Positions 9,820-19,598 of a stretch of DNA of 64,000 bases are shown here, one piece after another. Under the pieces are notes generated by a model that did not search any database, was not told the DNA's origin, and saw nothing but the letters and a program-made list of their open reading frames with translations. Origin of the DNA: CAWAMR01 sp963783095. Lineage in GTDB: Bacteria > Planctomycetota > Planctomycetia > Gemmatales > Gemmataceae. The stretch lies in NCBI GenBank assembly GCA_963783095.1, contig CAWAMR010000007.1, positions 62,001-126,000 of the forward strand, written 5' to 3'. Positions within the stretch are counted from its first letter, which is position 1, and every line of letters begins with the position of its first letter. The position numbers were made by a program, and so were the translations under genes.

Positions 9820-11232
9820 TTATGCAAAAATGTCCGAAGTGCAATCGCCCCCAGGATAGCGCATCTCATGGGCACGGGCCGGACCATCGGGTTCCTTGCC
9901 GAAGTCTACGAAGAAGGCTTCATTGATTTTCAAGCCGCCCTTTTCCGTAGCGCAGTCCAGTTGCAGGAGGTGCGAGCCGAGCTTGCCGATATCGGGGTAG
10001 AACTGGTTATCCCAGACACTCAACAAAGAGTTGGTGACATACAGACGTTTGCCGTCGAGACTCAGTTGCAGCATCTGCGGCCCGCCGCGCAGCTTGTTCT
10101 TGCCGAGTTGGGATGCTTTGCCGATCATCCCGCCTACCCACACTTGCCCGGTCAGCTTGGGATTGCGCGGGTCGCGGATGTCGTATTGCCGAATATCGCC
10201 GTGAAGCCAGTTGGCGAAGTACAGAAATCGGTCGTCCATCGAAATCACCGAATCGGTAATGAGCGAGGGCACAGGAAAATCGACGCCTCGAACTTCAACA
10301 GGTGGGATATCGATCACCTTCTCGACCTTCCAATCATCCTTGGCCTTGTGCCAGTGCCAAACGGTGCTGCTCAGCGCTGCTCCGACAAATCCATGCACGC
10401 TATCGGGATTGTGGCAAAAGCGAACTTCCAGTGGAATTCTGCCACTGGCCCCGAGGTCGACGGTCTGGGCGATAGTGCGTTTTTTCCAGTCCCAGAAATG
10501 AAGTCGGGTGCCATACTTCCCGGCCTGGACATCCTGGGGATTGAAGCCCTTGCTAAAAGTCTTGGGAGCGCCCCATTCGCTGGACACCATCACATTGTGT
10601 CGGGGCTGATACCAGAAATCGTAATTAAAGTGCATCCCCTCGACGCTTTTCTCCCATCGTCCCGCGACATCGAACGCGGCATCGAGAAGCAGGAATCCGC
10701 CCGGCCCATCGCCATCGGCATCGCCGAGCATTGCGATCATGACGTTGCCGTCGGGCAAGCAATGAACCGTATGCGGGGCGGTTAGTTTCGTCTTGTTCGC
10801 AATCGTCGCCCGTTCAATGGTCTTGTGCAATTTCGGAGCTTTGGGATTGGCAGCATCCACGATATAAACTCGGCCCGATTTCAGACCGGGCAGAATGAGA
10901 TAGCGGCGTTCCTTATCCTGATCGGCGTGGCAGGAACTGCAGGTGTTCCAGCCAAAATGATGCAACTCATCATCGAGATTCGGCATGGGTAGACGATGAA
11001 TGACCTTGGAGTAGTTCGCCGAATTCGGATCGACGTCGACTGTGGCCAGATAGTCCGGTTTGCGAATATCGGTGCCCGTATAGAGTGCGATCACATGCAA
11101 CAGTTTTTCCGCCGGAGCTTTCATGGCGTCCGCAGGGGATGCATACCCCGGCCCAGCGGATGCGGGGGAAGCTTGGTATGAACCGCCGAGCGTTGCGACG
11201 GCGGTTGTGGAAAGAAATTCGCGTCGATTCAT
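9820..11232 (-). CDS. Selenium-binding protein 56 family / methanethiol oxidase-like, Tat-exported
   Basis: The 470-residue protein matches SBP56, now known as methanethiol oxidase in bacteria, a copper-dependent enzyme that oxidises methanethiol. The family signature HHFGWNTCSSCHAD is near residue 95. The propeller motifs KLTAPHTVHCLPDGNVMI, PRHNVMVSSEWGAP and VRFCHNPDSVHGF supply conserved His residues. The start is set at 11232 because MNRREFLSTTAVATLGGS is a twin-arginine signal and GGGGAGA precedes it; a longer frame upstream has no support. Periplasmic location follows from the Tat signal. The gene is 15 bases downstream of the acyl-CoA dehydrogenase start and on the same strand, that is upstream of it in transcription. 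Confidence 0.88.
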   Translation of the reverse strand: MNRREFLSTTAVATLGGSYQASPASAGPGYASPADAMKAPAEKLLHVIALYTGTDIRKPDYLATVDVDPNSANYSKVIHRLPMPNLDDELHHFGWNTCSSCHADQDKERRYLILPGLKSGRVYIVDAANPKAPKLHKTIERATIANKTKLTAPHTVHCLPDGNVMIAMLGDADGDGPGGFLLLDAAFDVAGRWEKSVEGMHFNYDFWYQPRHNVMVSSEWGAPKTFSKGFNPQDVQAGKYGTRLHFWDWKKRTIAQTVDLGASGRIPLEVRFCHNPDSVHGFVGAALSSTVWHWHKAKDDWKVEKVIDIPPVEVRGVDFPVPSLITDSVISMDDRFLYFANWLHGDIRQYDIRDPRNPKLTGQVWVGGMIGKASQLGKNKLRGGPQMLQLSLDGKRLYVTNSLLSVWDNQFYPDIGKLGSHLLQLDCATEKGGLKINEAFFVDFGKEPDGPARAHEMRYPGGDCTSDIFA

Positions 11233-11524
11233 GGGCAGTCTCCCCAAAAAACCATTGCTATTGCTTGAAGAGGAAATGACAGGCGCAGTTATTACTACCA
11301 GGTCATATTGGTTATGATAAGAGAAATCCGAATATCCTGACCAGAACTCGAAGCACAAATCAAACGATTGCGAAGGCGCATCGCCGCCACATTTGTGCAA
11401 TTGTTGCCGTTCGCCAAGTTCCCATCACTTTCTTCAATTCGGCGCTTGTAATCACAGACACAAAACGGCTATGCTCAAATGAATAATTTCCTGCCGGAAA
11501 AGAGGTCGCCCCGATGCCTTCGAA

Positions 11525-12286
11525 GTGGTTAGACCCCGATCAGGTTGGCGCGAGGAGTTACGAAAACTCGCCAAGGCGCAGCAACGCCTTTTGCCCAAGC
11601 AGGCTCCCGTCGTTCCGGGATTTGAAGTCCATCTCGCTTTTCGCCCGGCGTTTATCGCCACGGGCGACTATTACGACTTCTTTCGCCGACCGGACGAACG
11701 CATGGCCCTGTTCATTGGGGATGGCAGCGGCCATGGTCCAAGCGCCTGCATGCTCATGGCCATGATGAGGGCCATGCTGCATACGCATCCCTCTTTGCAT
11801 CGGGATGCCGGCGGCACTCTGGCGGTTACCAGCAAAATGTTTCAGCAATTGATTCCTTCTGATATGTTTATGACAGGGCTCTATTTAATTTTTGACGACA
11901 AGGCAGGTGAGGTGCAATGGGCGGCAGCAGGACATCATCCCCCCATTCGCGTCAAGCCGAACGGTTCGATTCCACCTGTGGATCTCGATCTCGGCGATAT
12001 TCCGCTGGGTATCTACGTTGATGGCGAAGTTCGGTATCAGTCGGTATCGTGGCAGCTTGAGCCGGGAGAAAGGCTGCTGTTATTCACCGATGGGCTTTAT
12101 GAGGCGCAGAACTATTACGGTGAAAAATTCGGACGCTGTCGGCTCGATTCCCATTTGCGAGAAACCCGCCAACAATCGCTGAGGCAGATGGTGGAAGGAC
12201 TGGTGACAATGGCCGTTGGCTATATCGAAGGCGCGGAATTTGAGGATGACTTCACGATTATGGGCGTAGAACGCTGCCCAACATGA
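11525..12286 (+). CDS. SpoIIE/RsbU-type PP2C phosphatase
   Basis: The protein carries a PP2C-like serine/threonine phosphatase domain of the SpoIIE class, with metal-binding motifs ATGDYYDFF, FIGDGSGHGPSA, AGHHPPI and LFTDGLYEAQ, and a final EDDFTIMGV. Such phosphatases dephosphorylate STAS-domain antagonists in partner-switching control of sigma factors. The only in-frame start is GTG at 11525 without a ribosome site. An ATG at 11514 with AAGAGG eight bases upstream is in a different frame, so a one-base deletion around 11540-11560 is likely. The next gene overlaps its stop and encodes a possible STAS-type partner. Confidence 0.82.
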   Translation: MVRPRSGWREELRKLAKAQQRLLPKQAPVVPGFEVHLAFRPAFIATGDYYDFFRRPDERMALFIGDGSGHGPSACMLMAMMRAMLHTHPSLHRDAGGTLAVTSKMFQQLIPSDMFMTGLYLIFDDKAGEVQWAAAGHHPPIRVKPNGSIPPVDLDLGDIPLGIYVDGEVRYQSVSWQLEPGERLLLFTDGLYEAQNYYGEKFGRCRLDSHLRETRQQSLRQMVEGLVTMAVGYIEGAEFEDDFTIMGVERCPT

Positions 12287-12306
12287 AACGCTGTCGGGAG
12301 AAGATC

Positions 12307-12717
12307 ATGGAACTAAGCAATGGCCGAAATTTCCTGTTAGTGCAGCCTGCCGCCAACATCTGGGTAGTGCGGTTTACCCGGCCCGACTCCAGGGAACAGC
12401 TCGACGGCGCGGGCGTGGAGGATTGCGATCTGTATCATGATCTACGTTCAGAGGTACTGAATCGTCTTGCACCCGGTGAAGCTTTGGTGCTCAATTTCGG
12501 CCTGGTTCATTACTTCCCCACTGCCTTCTATCAGGTATTATTACAGGTACGTGAAGGTGTGCTAAAACACAAAGCGCGCATGATCCTGTGCGGCTTTGCA
12601 CCGGAGATTCAGGAAAGCATTCGCCTCTTCAAGGGCGACAAGATATTCGAGGTCGTTTCCTCCGAGGAACATGCGGTCCGTCAATGTTCAGAGCCGCCGC
12701 CGGTGAGCAAGTATTAA
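12307..12717 (+). CDS. Small STAS-like protein coupled to the SpoIIE phosphatase
   Basis: The ~136-residue product has the alternating strand/helix pattern of STAS anti-anti-sigma proteins (IWVVRFT, LVLNFGLVHYFPTAFYQVLLQVREGVLK, ARMILCGFAPEIQESIRLF, then a DKIFEVV end). The phosphorylatable Ser/Thr usual after VLNF is replaced by GLVHYFPTA, so Thr or Tyr there is only a guess. An ATG at 12283 overlaps the phosphatase stop, but the ATG at 12307 has GGGAG six bases before it and I prefer it. The function as phosphatase substrate is inferred from gene order. Confidence 0.6.
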   Translation: MELSNGRNFLLVQPAANIWVVRFTRPDSREQLDGAGVEDCDLYHDLRSEVLNRLAPGEALVLNFGLVHYFPTAFYQVLLQVREGVLKHKARMILCGFAPEIQESIRLFKGDKIFEVVSSEEHAVRQCSEPPPVSKY

Positions 12718-12724
12718 ATTCCTT

Positions 12725-12748
12725 TTAACCACGAATACCACGAATAAG
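12725..12748. repeat. Left copy of an inverted repeat flanking the LRR gene
   Basis: The 24-base sequence beginning TTAACCACGAATACCACGAA has an inverted partner at 14653-14676 with two or three mismatches, so the LRR gene and its leader are bracketed by them. The family resembles the other 'CCACGAA/CCACAGAG' stem sequences in this window. No transposase lies between the copies. Confidence 0.6.
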
Positions 12749-12786
12749 ACAAAACAAAAACATAGTAGACTTCGCGGTTCGCCCCA

Positions 12787-12941
12787 TCGTTTGCCGCTCT
12801 GCGGCGAACGTCTTCTCTTGCCGCTCCGCGGCTATGCGCTCCACCAACCGTGCGCGTTGGTTTATCGGAGTCGGCCACCGACCGAGGCGGTCTAAGCCGC
12901 GGAGCGGCAAGACAAAAGACGTTCGCCGCAGAGCGGCAAAC
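12787..12941. repeat. Imperfect inverted repeat, ~46-base arms
   Basis: Arms at 12787-12832 and 12895-12941 are near-perfect inverted copies (shared core TTTGCCGCTCTGCGGCGAAC), separated by about 60 bases. The element occupies most of the gap between the STAS-like gene and the LRR gene. It looks like a MITE- or BIME-type element; no coding sequence is credible here. Confidence 0.7.
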
Positions 12942-12986
12942 GATGAGCTAACGCTCAACAAAGTCAATCATCCAAACGAGTTGACC

Positions 12987-14610
12987 ATGCAAAGGCAGCG
13001 GACAACATGGTGCTATTTGGCGGTGCTGGCACTGCTGGCGAGTTGCGGTCTGGGCGCGTTCGCTGCTGAGGGCACCGACAAGAAAGATGAACCCAAGCCA
13101 CTTCGACCTGAGATCGTCAAGGCTTGGCGGGATGCCGGCGCTGAAGTCGGTTGGATGAAAAGGGACGAATTCGGCTGGGGTCAGTTTCGAGAGAGCAAGA
13201 TAGTCGAGACCGGAGCTATTCCAGCGTTTGGCTTCTTAATGGAAGAAGCTAAGGCCGTCAAACTGCCCGATCCCGGGTCGGCGTTCGGTCTGGACCTCTG
13301 TGGCTCGCCGGTATCGGATACGGGTTTGAAGGAGTTGGTTGGCCTGAGTAGCCTGCAATCCTTGAACCTCACTTGCTGCGCAAACGTGACGGATACGGGC
13401 CTGGCGGAGTTGGCTGGCCTGAAGAACCTGCAATCCCTGGATCTCACTCACACGCAGGTAACAGATTTGGGCCTAAAGAAATTGGCCGGTCTGAAGAACT
13501 TGCAAGACCTCAACCTCGGTAGAACCAACGTAACAGGTGCGGGCCTCAAACAACTGGCTGGACTGAACAGTCTGCGATCTCTGACTCTCGACTACGATCA
13601 GGTAACCGGAACGGGTTTGAAGAATCTGGCCGCATTGAAGAACCTGCGGGCGCTGAATTTGAGTCTAACCAGAGTAACGAACTCGGACATCAAGGAGTTG
13701 GCGGGACTGAAGAGCCTGCAAACGCTGAACCTTGGCAACACGAACGTATCCGATGGGGGATTGAAGTTCTTGGCCGAACTGAAGAACCTCCAATCGCTGA
13801 GCCTCTACTCTACGAACCTAATGGGCAAGGATCTGAAGGAACTGGTCGGACTGAAGAACCTACGATCACTGGACCTTCGTGAGACGAAGGTCACAGATGC
13901 GGGTCTGAAGGAATTGGCTGAGTTGAAAAGCCTGCAATCTCTGAATCTCGCCGACACCCATGTAACGAATGTTGGAGTGAAGGAACTGGCCGGACTGAAG
14001 AACCTGCAATCGCTGAACCTCGGCAGCACAGACGTAACGGATGCGGGTTTGATGGGGCTAACCGACCTAAAGAACTTGCAAACGCTTGACCTCGCCAACA
14101 CGATAGTTACGGATGTGGGCCTCAAGGAACTGGCGGGACTGGAGAACCTGCAAACGCTAAACCTCGATAATACGGAACTAACGGACAAGGGCCTCAAGGA
14201 TCTATCTGGCCTGAAGAACCTCCAAGTACTGAACCTCGACAGCACTGCGCGTAACGGACAAGGGTCTGAAGGGGTTGGCCGAACTGAAGAACCTGGAATC
14301 GCTGAGTCTCGACTCTACGCGCATAAACGACGCGGGTCTGAGCGAACTGGTAGGACTGAAGAACCTACAATCGCTGAGGCTCTACTCTGTGCATGTAACG
14401 AACAAGGGTCTGAAGGAACTGGTCGGATTGAAGAACCTGCGATCGCTGAACCTCCGTGGAATGGCGGTCACGGATGAGGGTCTGAAAGAACTGGCTGGAA
14501 TAAAGAGCCTACAATGGCTGTACCTCGATGGGGCGAAGGTATCGGATGCTGGAATCACCGAACTCGAAAAGGCCTTACCGACACTCAGCATTGACATAGG
14601 GATGGTGTAA
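12987..14610 (+). CDS. Exported leucine-rich-repeat protein (frameshifted near 14246)
   Basis: After a signal peptide (MQRQRTTWCYLAVLALLASC, with a possible lipobox Cys) and ~80 residues of unique sequence, about eighteen 24-residue leucine-rich repeats follow, each like GLKELAGLKNLQSLNLGNT. They correspond to tandem 72-base DNA repeats. At about 14246 one extra base shifts the frame; the repeats continue in the other frame (AELKNLESLSLDSTRIND onward) to 14610, ending KALPTLSIDIGMV. The start at 12987 is the first Met with a signal peptide. LRR solenoids usually bind proteins; the target is unknown. Confidence 0.8.
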
Positions 14611-14693
14611 TTTTCCAGTCCGAAGGGTCGATTGAAAGGATCTCTGCCGATTCTTATTTGTGTTATTCGTGGTTAACCAACAGAAACGCAACG

Positions 14694-16120
14694 ATGACAT
14701 CATTACTTCAACGAACTCGTCGTCACTTTTTTCAAGACTGCTCCGTGGGTTTGGGTTCACTTGCGCTTGCATCCCTGCTTCATGGCGAAGAGTCGCCCAC
14801 GGCAATCAATCCCCTCGCGCCGAAGAAGCCTCACTTTGAGCCGAAGGTAAAAAATGTCATCTTCCTCTTCATGGCCGGTGGTCCGAGCCAGTTTGAACTC
14901 TTCGAGCCTCGACCCGAACTTCAGAAACTGAGCGGCCAGCCGATCCCCGAATCGTTCGTGAAGGGCAAACGCTTCGCTTTTATGGATACCTTTTCAAAGC
15001 AGAGACCAAAACTCCTGGGCACCCGGCGAAAATTTGCTCGACACGGCAAGAGCGGTGCCTGGCTCTCCGAGTGTCTTCCGGAACTGGCCAAGATCGTCGA
15101 CGATATCGCCATTCTTCGTTCCGTGGCAACGAATGTCTTCAACCATGCTCCCGCCAAAATCTTTATGAACACAGGCTCGCCGCAATTTGGCCGTCCGAGT
15201 ATGGGATCCTGGGTGACTTACGGCATCGGCAGTGAATCCAAGAGCCTGCCCGGCTTCGTGGTGTTGCAGTCCGGCCCGCGCGGACCGCGCGGCGGCACGC
15301 TCAACTGGGGCAGCGGTTTTCTGCCGACGACCTATCAGGGCGTCGCCTTCCGTTCCGGCGGCGACCCGATCGTGAATCTCTCATCGCCGCCGGGCATCAG
15401 CGCCGATCGACAAAAACAGACCCTCGATGCCATCAATGATCTAAACCGCGAGCGACTCGATGCGACGGGTGATCCGGAAATCGCCACGCGCATTGCCTCG
15501 TATGAAATGGCTTATCGAATGCAGTCGAGCGCTCCGGAACTGATCGACATCGGCAAGGAAACCAACAAAACTCTGGCGATGTACGTGCAGAGCCCGGCAA
15601 GGCGTCGTATGCGAATAACTGCCTCCTGGCGCGCCGACTGGTGGAACGCGGCGTGCGTTTTGTCCAGCTCTATCACACCGACTGGGATCATCACGGCGAG
15701 GGCAGCAACAATCTTGGTCCGGGTCTGGATCGCACCTGCAAGGAGACCGACCGGCCCAGCGCAGCGCTGGTGCGGGATTTGCAACAGCGCGGCCTGCTCG
15801 ATTCGACGTTGGTGATCTGGGGCGGCGAGTTCGGACGAACTCCGATGGGCGAAATCCGCGACACCGTGGGCCGAAACCATCACATCGACGCCTACACGAT
15901 GTGGATGGCAGGCGGCGGCGTGAAGCGTGGCATCACCGTGGGCGAGAATGACGAGTTTGGCTTTGCACCCACCGCGGATCGGATTCACGTCCACGATTTG
16001 CAGGCCACGATTCTCCATTTATTGGGGCTGGAACACAAGAAATTGACCTACAAATTCCAGGGACGAGATTTCCGGCTAACCGATGTTCACGGTGAAGTGG
16101 TCAAGAAATTGTTGGCCTGA
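14694..16120 (+). CDS. DUF1501 exported protein (frameshifted near 15584)
   Basis: The protein is a DUF1501 member, sulfatase/phosphatase-fold proteins exported by Tat in planctomycetes. The N terminus RTRRHFFQDCSVGLGSLALA is a Tat-like signal, followed by NVIFLFMAGGPSQFELFEPRP. At about 15584 a missing base moves the frame; KASYANNCLLARRLVERGVR, QLYHTDWDHH, IWGGEFGRTPMG and the C terminus follow in the second frame to 16120. Joined length ~475 residues is normal. In planctomycetes DUF1501 genes usually travel with DUF1549/DUF1553 cytochromes; none is adjacent here. Confidence 0.85.
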
Positions 16121-16128
16121 CTCGTAAG

Positions 16129-16200
16129 TTCCAAGTTCCAAGTTCCAAGTTCAAAACCATCAACCCTTTGGGTTTTCAACTTGGAACTTGGAACTTGGAA
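16129..16200. terminator. Long hairpin built from heptamer repeats after the DUF1501 gene
   Basis: Left arm 16129-16158 and right arm 16171-16200 are 30-base inverted copies with one mismatch, built of repeated TTCCAAG/CTTGGAA units, with a 12-base loop. It begins nine bases after the DUF1501 stop and ends just before the ribosome site of the ABC ATPase gene. A terminator or repeat-element role is plausible; there is no clear U-tract. Confidence 0.55.
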
Positions 16201-16223
16201 CCTGGAACCTGAGGAGACCCTCG

Positions 16224-16883
16224 TTGATTGCGGTAAACGATCTCGCACTTCAACAAGGAAATTTCTCCCTGGCGAACGTCTCGTTTACGATACCCACCGG
16301 CAAATACGGCGTTCTGATGGGCAAGACCGGCTGCGGGAAAACGAGTGTGCTGGAAGCGATCGCCGGTTTGCGCCCCCTGGCTTCGGGAGCAATCACGCTC
16401 GGGCACAGGCAAGTCGATCAACTACCGCCGGGTGCGCGCGGGATCGGCTACGTTCCGCAAGACGGGGCTTTATTCCCTACGATGACTGTCCGCGAACATC
16501 TGGCTTTTGCCCTGACCATCCGGCGGGTGGCGCAAGCGGAAATCGAGCGACGGGTGTGCGAACTGGCCGACTGGTTGGGTATCGCACCGCTGCTGAATCG
16601 CTATCCGGCGGGCTTGAGCGGCGGCGAAAGCCAGCGCGTTGCGCTGGGTCGGGCGCTGTCGTTTCGGCCAAGGTTCTTGTTGATGGATGAGCCGTTGAGT
16701 TCGCTGGATGAGCTGATGAGGAACCAGTTGTTCGATCTGCTTCTGGATATTCGCAGACGAGCTGAGGTGACTATTCTGCACGTAACCCACTCTGGGCATG
16801 AATCGCAACGGCTCGCCGATGTCCTTTTCCGGCTGGACGCAGGCCGGATGCTTACGGAGAATGTTGACGGGGACGGGATTTAA
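16224..16883 (+). CDS. Orphan ABC transporter ATP-binding protein
   Basis: This 219-residue ATPase subunit has all the motifs of an ABC nucleotide-binding domain: Walker A GKTGCGKTS, Q-loop YVPQDGALFPTMTV, signature LSGGESQRVALGRAL, Walker B FLLMDEPLSSLD and H-loop VTHS. The order resembles ModC/CysA-type importers. I place the start at TTG 16224 because GAGGAG lies seven bases upstream; the ATG farther upstream falls inside the preceding hairpin repeat. No permease gene is beside it, so its transporter partner must be elsewhere. Confidence 0.85.
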   Translation: MIAVNDLALQQGNFSLANVSFTIPTGKYGVLMGKTGCGKTSVLEAIAGLRPLASGAITLGHRQVDQLPPGARGIGYVPQDGALFPTMTVREHLAFALTIRRVAQAEIERRVCELADWLGIAPLLNRYPAGLSGGESQRVALGRALSFRPRFLLMDEPLSSLDELMRNQLFDLLLDIRRRAEVTILHVTHSGHESQRLADVLFRLDAGRMLTENVDGDGI

Positions 16884-16890
16884 GACCCAG

Positions 16891-16963
16891 GTAGCTGAAT
16901 TCGCCAGAATTCGGGTTATTGCAGAGTGCGGGCCAATCCCCGAATTCTGGCGAATTCGGCTAC
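16891..16963. repeat. Inverted repeat pair, 25-base arms
   Basis: Arms 16891-16915 and 16939-16963 are inverted copies with one mismatch (core GAATTCGCCAGAATTCGGG). The element is just after the ABC ATPase stop and may serve as its transcription end. Confidence 0.7.
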
Positions 16964-17072
16964 ACTGCGGGTGGCCGATGCCCCGTTTTACCGAAGCGTG
17001 GCGTAGTGGTACGCATTTTGCACTTCCTTAGCGGTCTTCGGATCGTTATAAACCTTGAAAAGGAGAATTGCC

Positions 17073-17435
17073 ATGATGTCGAACGCACTCATATTCGTAG
17101 CATTGACCGCTGGCGTTCCGGGACAAGCGCCTTCCCCGGGCGAACTTCTCATCGGTACGTGGTATATGACGCGACGGGAAGCCTCGGGCACGGTAAATGC
17201 CACCGTGACTTTTGATCGAACCGGAAGAATCAGCAATCGAATTGTCTCGCCCAACGGCATCCGAATGCGGATCGGGTTTTACAAACTGAATGGAAATAGA
17301 CTTTCCGCGACACTCGAAGAGAATCGAAAAATCAGCGATCATGCGTCCATTATCAAGGAGGTGAGTCAAAATACGCTCATCATCGAGGATGAGGACGGGA
17401 CGGTCGTCTTCCGGAGGAGATCGGGGCCGCGTTGA
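17073..17435 (+). CDS. Small exported lipocalin-like protein (TIGR03066-like)
   Basis: The 120-residue product has an N-terminal hydrophobic signal (ALIFVALTAGVPGQAPS) and a small beta-barrel-like body: LLIGTWYMTRREASG, TVTFDRTGRISNRI, GFYKLNGNRLSATL and NTLIIEDEDGTVVFRRR. This pattern (GxW..., F..DGk, y.vdGd.l) resembles a paralogous family common in Gemmata-like planctomycetes, by memory only. AGGAG precedes the ATG at 17073 by seven bases. The function is unknown. Confidence 0.6.
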   Translation: MMSNALIFVALTAGVPGQAPSPGELLIGTWYMTRREASGTVNATVTFDRTGRISNRIVSPNGIRMRIGFYKLNGNRLSATLEENRKISDHASIIKEVSQNTLIIEDEDGTVVFRRRSGPR

Positions 17436-17449
17436 GCCTCCGGAATTCT

Positions 17450-18781
17450 TTACTGTCCAATGCAATACAAGTGCGTCTCGTTGCGGATGTAGAGTTTCCC
17501 TCCGATCGCAACCGGCGTGGACGAAATACTTCCATCCAGCTTGTTCCGTGCGAGTTCTTCATACCCTTCCGGCGTCGCTGCGAAGACGAATGTAACTCCT
17601 TTTCGGTTAGATACATAGATGCGCTTTTTCACAAGAATGGGAGATGCCCAAATTTGATCGTCGCCGAGCCGGGCCGACCAGCGCTCGTTTCCCGTCGCCG
17701 CTTCCAGGCAGGTTGCCCGGCCCTTGTCTCCGATGACATAAAGAAAAGCTTCGTCAAAGATCAGACTGGGCGGATAAGGCAATTCACTTTCGCGTTCGTA
17801 TTTCCAGGCGCGCGAACCATCGGCTCGAACGCCGATTAGAATCTTTTGCGGATAGCCGCTGCTCGCAAACGCCATGTCGCCGCCGAAAGTGACGGTGTTG
17901 GCACTGGTGGTGGCGATGCCGGGACAAACCCACTCTTCTTTTCCCGTTTTAGTATCGTAAGCGGTGAGGTTGCCGCAGCCGCTCAACAGGACCAACTTCT
18001 TGCCGCCCAGTTCCGCAACAATGGGAGTGCCGTAACTGCCTTGACCGGGCGAGCGCGTCTTGCGCCAGGCGATCTCACTGGTTTGTCGATGCAGCGCAGC
18101 GATAAAACCGCCCGCGGGGCTGTCATCGCTTACGATGACGTAGCTGCCGCTGAGCACGGGTGATGGTCCGCCGCCGTGCGAGCCTCGACCGCCGTGAGGG
18201 CCTGCTTCCTTTTGCCAGAGAATGCCACCGGCTTTATCGAGTGCCGTTACCCGTAATGCGTCGCTGTTGACGAACGATGCGAAGATCCGTTCGCCGTCAA
18301 AGGCACACGAGGCCGATGCGTGGGTATTCTCGCCATGCTTGCGCATCAAACCATCTTTGTGAACGGTCGTTTCCCAGATTTTCTTTCCGGTTTGCCGATC
18401 GAGGGCAATCACAAACTGCCTGGCCGGATCCTCTTCCGCACTGGTAAGAACGATTCGGTCTCCGATGACGATGGGCGAAGAAAAACCTCGTCCGGGAATC
18501 GGTTCTTTCCAAAGGATATTGGATTTCTCACTCCAGGTGAGAGGGGCCTGCTTATCGGGGCTATGCCCATCGCGCGTGGGGCCTCGCCACCAGGGCCAGT
18601 CACCGGGCGCAGGCATAGCTTCTGCGAGTTCGGGACCGGCATTCTTGAAGGGAATATCGAACTTCTCGGGGTCGCGCCGCAGCCAGAAATAGTAAACCAG
18701 TGCGCCACCCGCCAGGGCAAGAAACAGCAAACCCAGAATCAGAGATGTGGTCGAACCGCGACGAGAGAACGAGGAGTGCAT
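17450..18781 (-). CDS. Membrane-anchored PQQ-like beta-propeller protein
   Basis: An N-terminal transmembrane anchor (STTSLILGLLFLALAGGALVYYFWL) is followed by DWPWWRGPTRDGHSP and repeated propeller blades containing ALDRQTGKKIWET, ALDKAGGILWQKEAG and YDTKTGKEEWV. These are PQQ-binding-like repeats, present in planctomycete outer-membrane or periplasmic proteins that rarely bind PQQ. The start is ATG 18781; a TTG at 18793 immediately after the preceding stop is also possible. The gene directly follows the 18794 gene on the same strand, so the two are probably one transcript. Confidence 0.8.
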   Translation of the reverse strand: MHSSFSRRGSTTSLILGLLFLALAGGALVYYFWLRRDPEKFDIPFKNAGPELAEAMPAPGDWPWWRGPTRDGHSPDKQAPLTWSEKSNILWKEPIPGRGFSSPIVIGDRIVLTSAEEDPARQFVIALDRQTGKKIWETTVHKDGLMRKHGENTHASASCAFDGERIFASFVNSDALRVTALDKAGGILWQKEAGPHGGRGSHGGGPSPVLSGSYVIVSDDSPAGGFIAALHRQTSEIAWRKTRSPGQGSYGTPIVAELGGKKLVLLSGCGNLTAYDTKTGKEEWVCPGIATTSANTVTFGGDMAFASSGYPQKILIGVRADGSRAWKYERESELPYPPSLIFDEAFLYVIGDKGRATCLEAATGNERWSARLGDDQIWASPILVKKRIYVSNRKGVTFVFAATPEGYEELARNKLDGSISSTPVAIGGKLYIRNETHLYCIGQ

Positions 18782-18793
18782 AGGGAAATCCAA

Positions 18794-19579
18794 TTATTTA
18801 CCGGGTGTGCTTTCGAGCAACTTGCTCAAGCTCAGCCGGACTTCCTTGGTATCGGCGACCTTGACGATTTTTGCATTGGCCTTGTCGAGCAATTTCCGCT
18901 CCAGAGATGGCTTCAATTGATTGATGGTTTCGAGGACGGCCTGTCCGAGAATCTTGGCAGCGTCGCCGCCGACTCCCGCAGTGTGCTCGCAGACAAAGTT
19001 ATCGTAGTCGAGCGAAGCTCCCGTTACTCGTAATCGAAATACATAATCCGGGATCAAGGAATCGGGTTTTTTGTCGAACCGGGAAGTCGATTCGCAATTC
19101 AGCCTCAACATCACCCGCGCGCGGGCACGAGTTTCTCCGCTGTAGAACCGGGTTCCAGCCTTCCAGACTTGTTGCTCGAACTTGATGTTGGTCTGCAAAC
19201 TCAAGCAAGTTTTGAACGTCAGTTTGCCCTTCTCCGGCGTGGCGACGTCTTGAATTTGCACCTTCAAAGTGGTTTCCGGGTGGTCCGCCTCGACCTGGAT
19301 TTTCCGCCAGATGCCGTCGTTGCGCATCTTCTTTTGCAACTCCGGTTTGAGGAAAATCCCTTCTCTTTCCCATTTCATGCCAACAACCACATTCTTTTGC
19401 TGACCCCAACGGTAGTTCTGTTCCACCAGCGGCAAGGGTAGACTCGGCAGCACTACGCTTCGGATCATCTTGCTCAATTCCTCGGCGCTTGGCGCTTCCG
19501 CAGTTGTCGGCGGAGCGGCCGGCACCGGCATCGTCAGGAACGACAGGGCAAGAAGAGAGAGCAATCGCGCCATGTGCAT
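18794..19579 (-). CDS. Exported protein of unknown function
   Basis: The product is ~261 residues with a signal peptide (MHMARLLSLLALSFLTMPVPAAPP) followed by an alpha/beta body with no motif I recognise (for example TLKVQIQDVATPEKGKLTFK, and a late ILGQAVLETINQLKPSLERKLLDKANAKI). The start at 19579 is supported by GAGGG five bases upstream. It sits between a small membrane-protein gene and the PQQ-like gene on the same strand, with intervals of 19 and 12 bases, suggesting an envelope operon. Confidence 0.65.
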   Translation of the reverse strand: MHMARLLSLLALSFLTMPVPAAPPTTAEAPSAEELSKMIRSVVLPSLPLPLVEQNYRWGQQKNVVVGMKWEREGIFLKPELQKKMRNDGIWRKIQVEADHPETTLKVQIQDVATPEKGKLTFKTCLSLQTNIKFEQQVWKAGTRFYSGETRARARVMLRLNCESTSRFDKKPDSLIPDYVFRLRVTGASLDYDNFVCEHTAGVGGDAAKILGQAVLETINQLKPSLERKLLDKANAKIVKVADTKEVRLSLSKLLESTPGK

Positions 19580-19598
19580 GGGAACCCTCATTGGTATG

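Noticed and set aside
13300..14600. Regular 72-base repeats that might suggest a CRISPR array
   Set aside because: The units are continuous without spacers and encode in-frame leucine-rich repeats.
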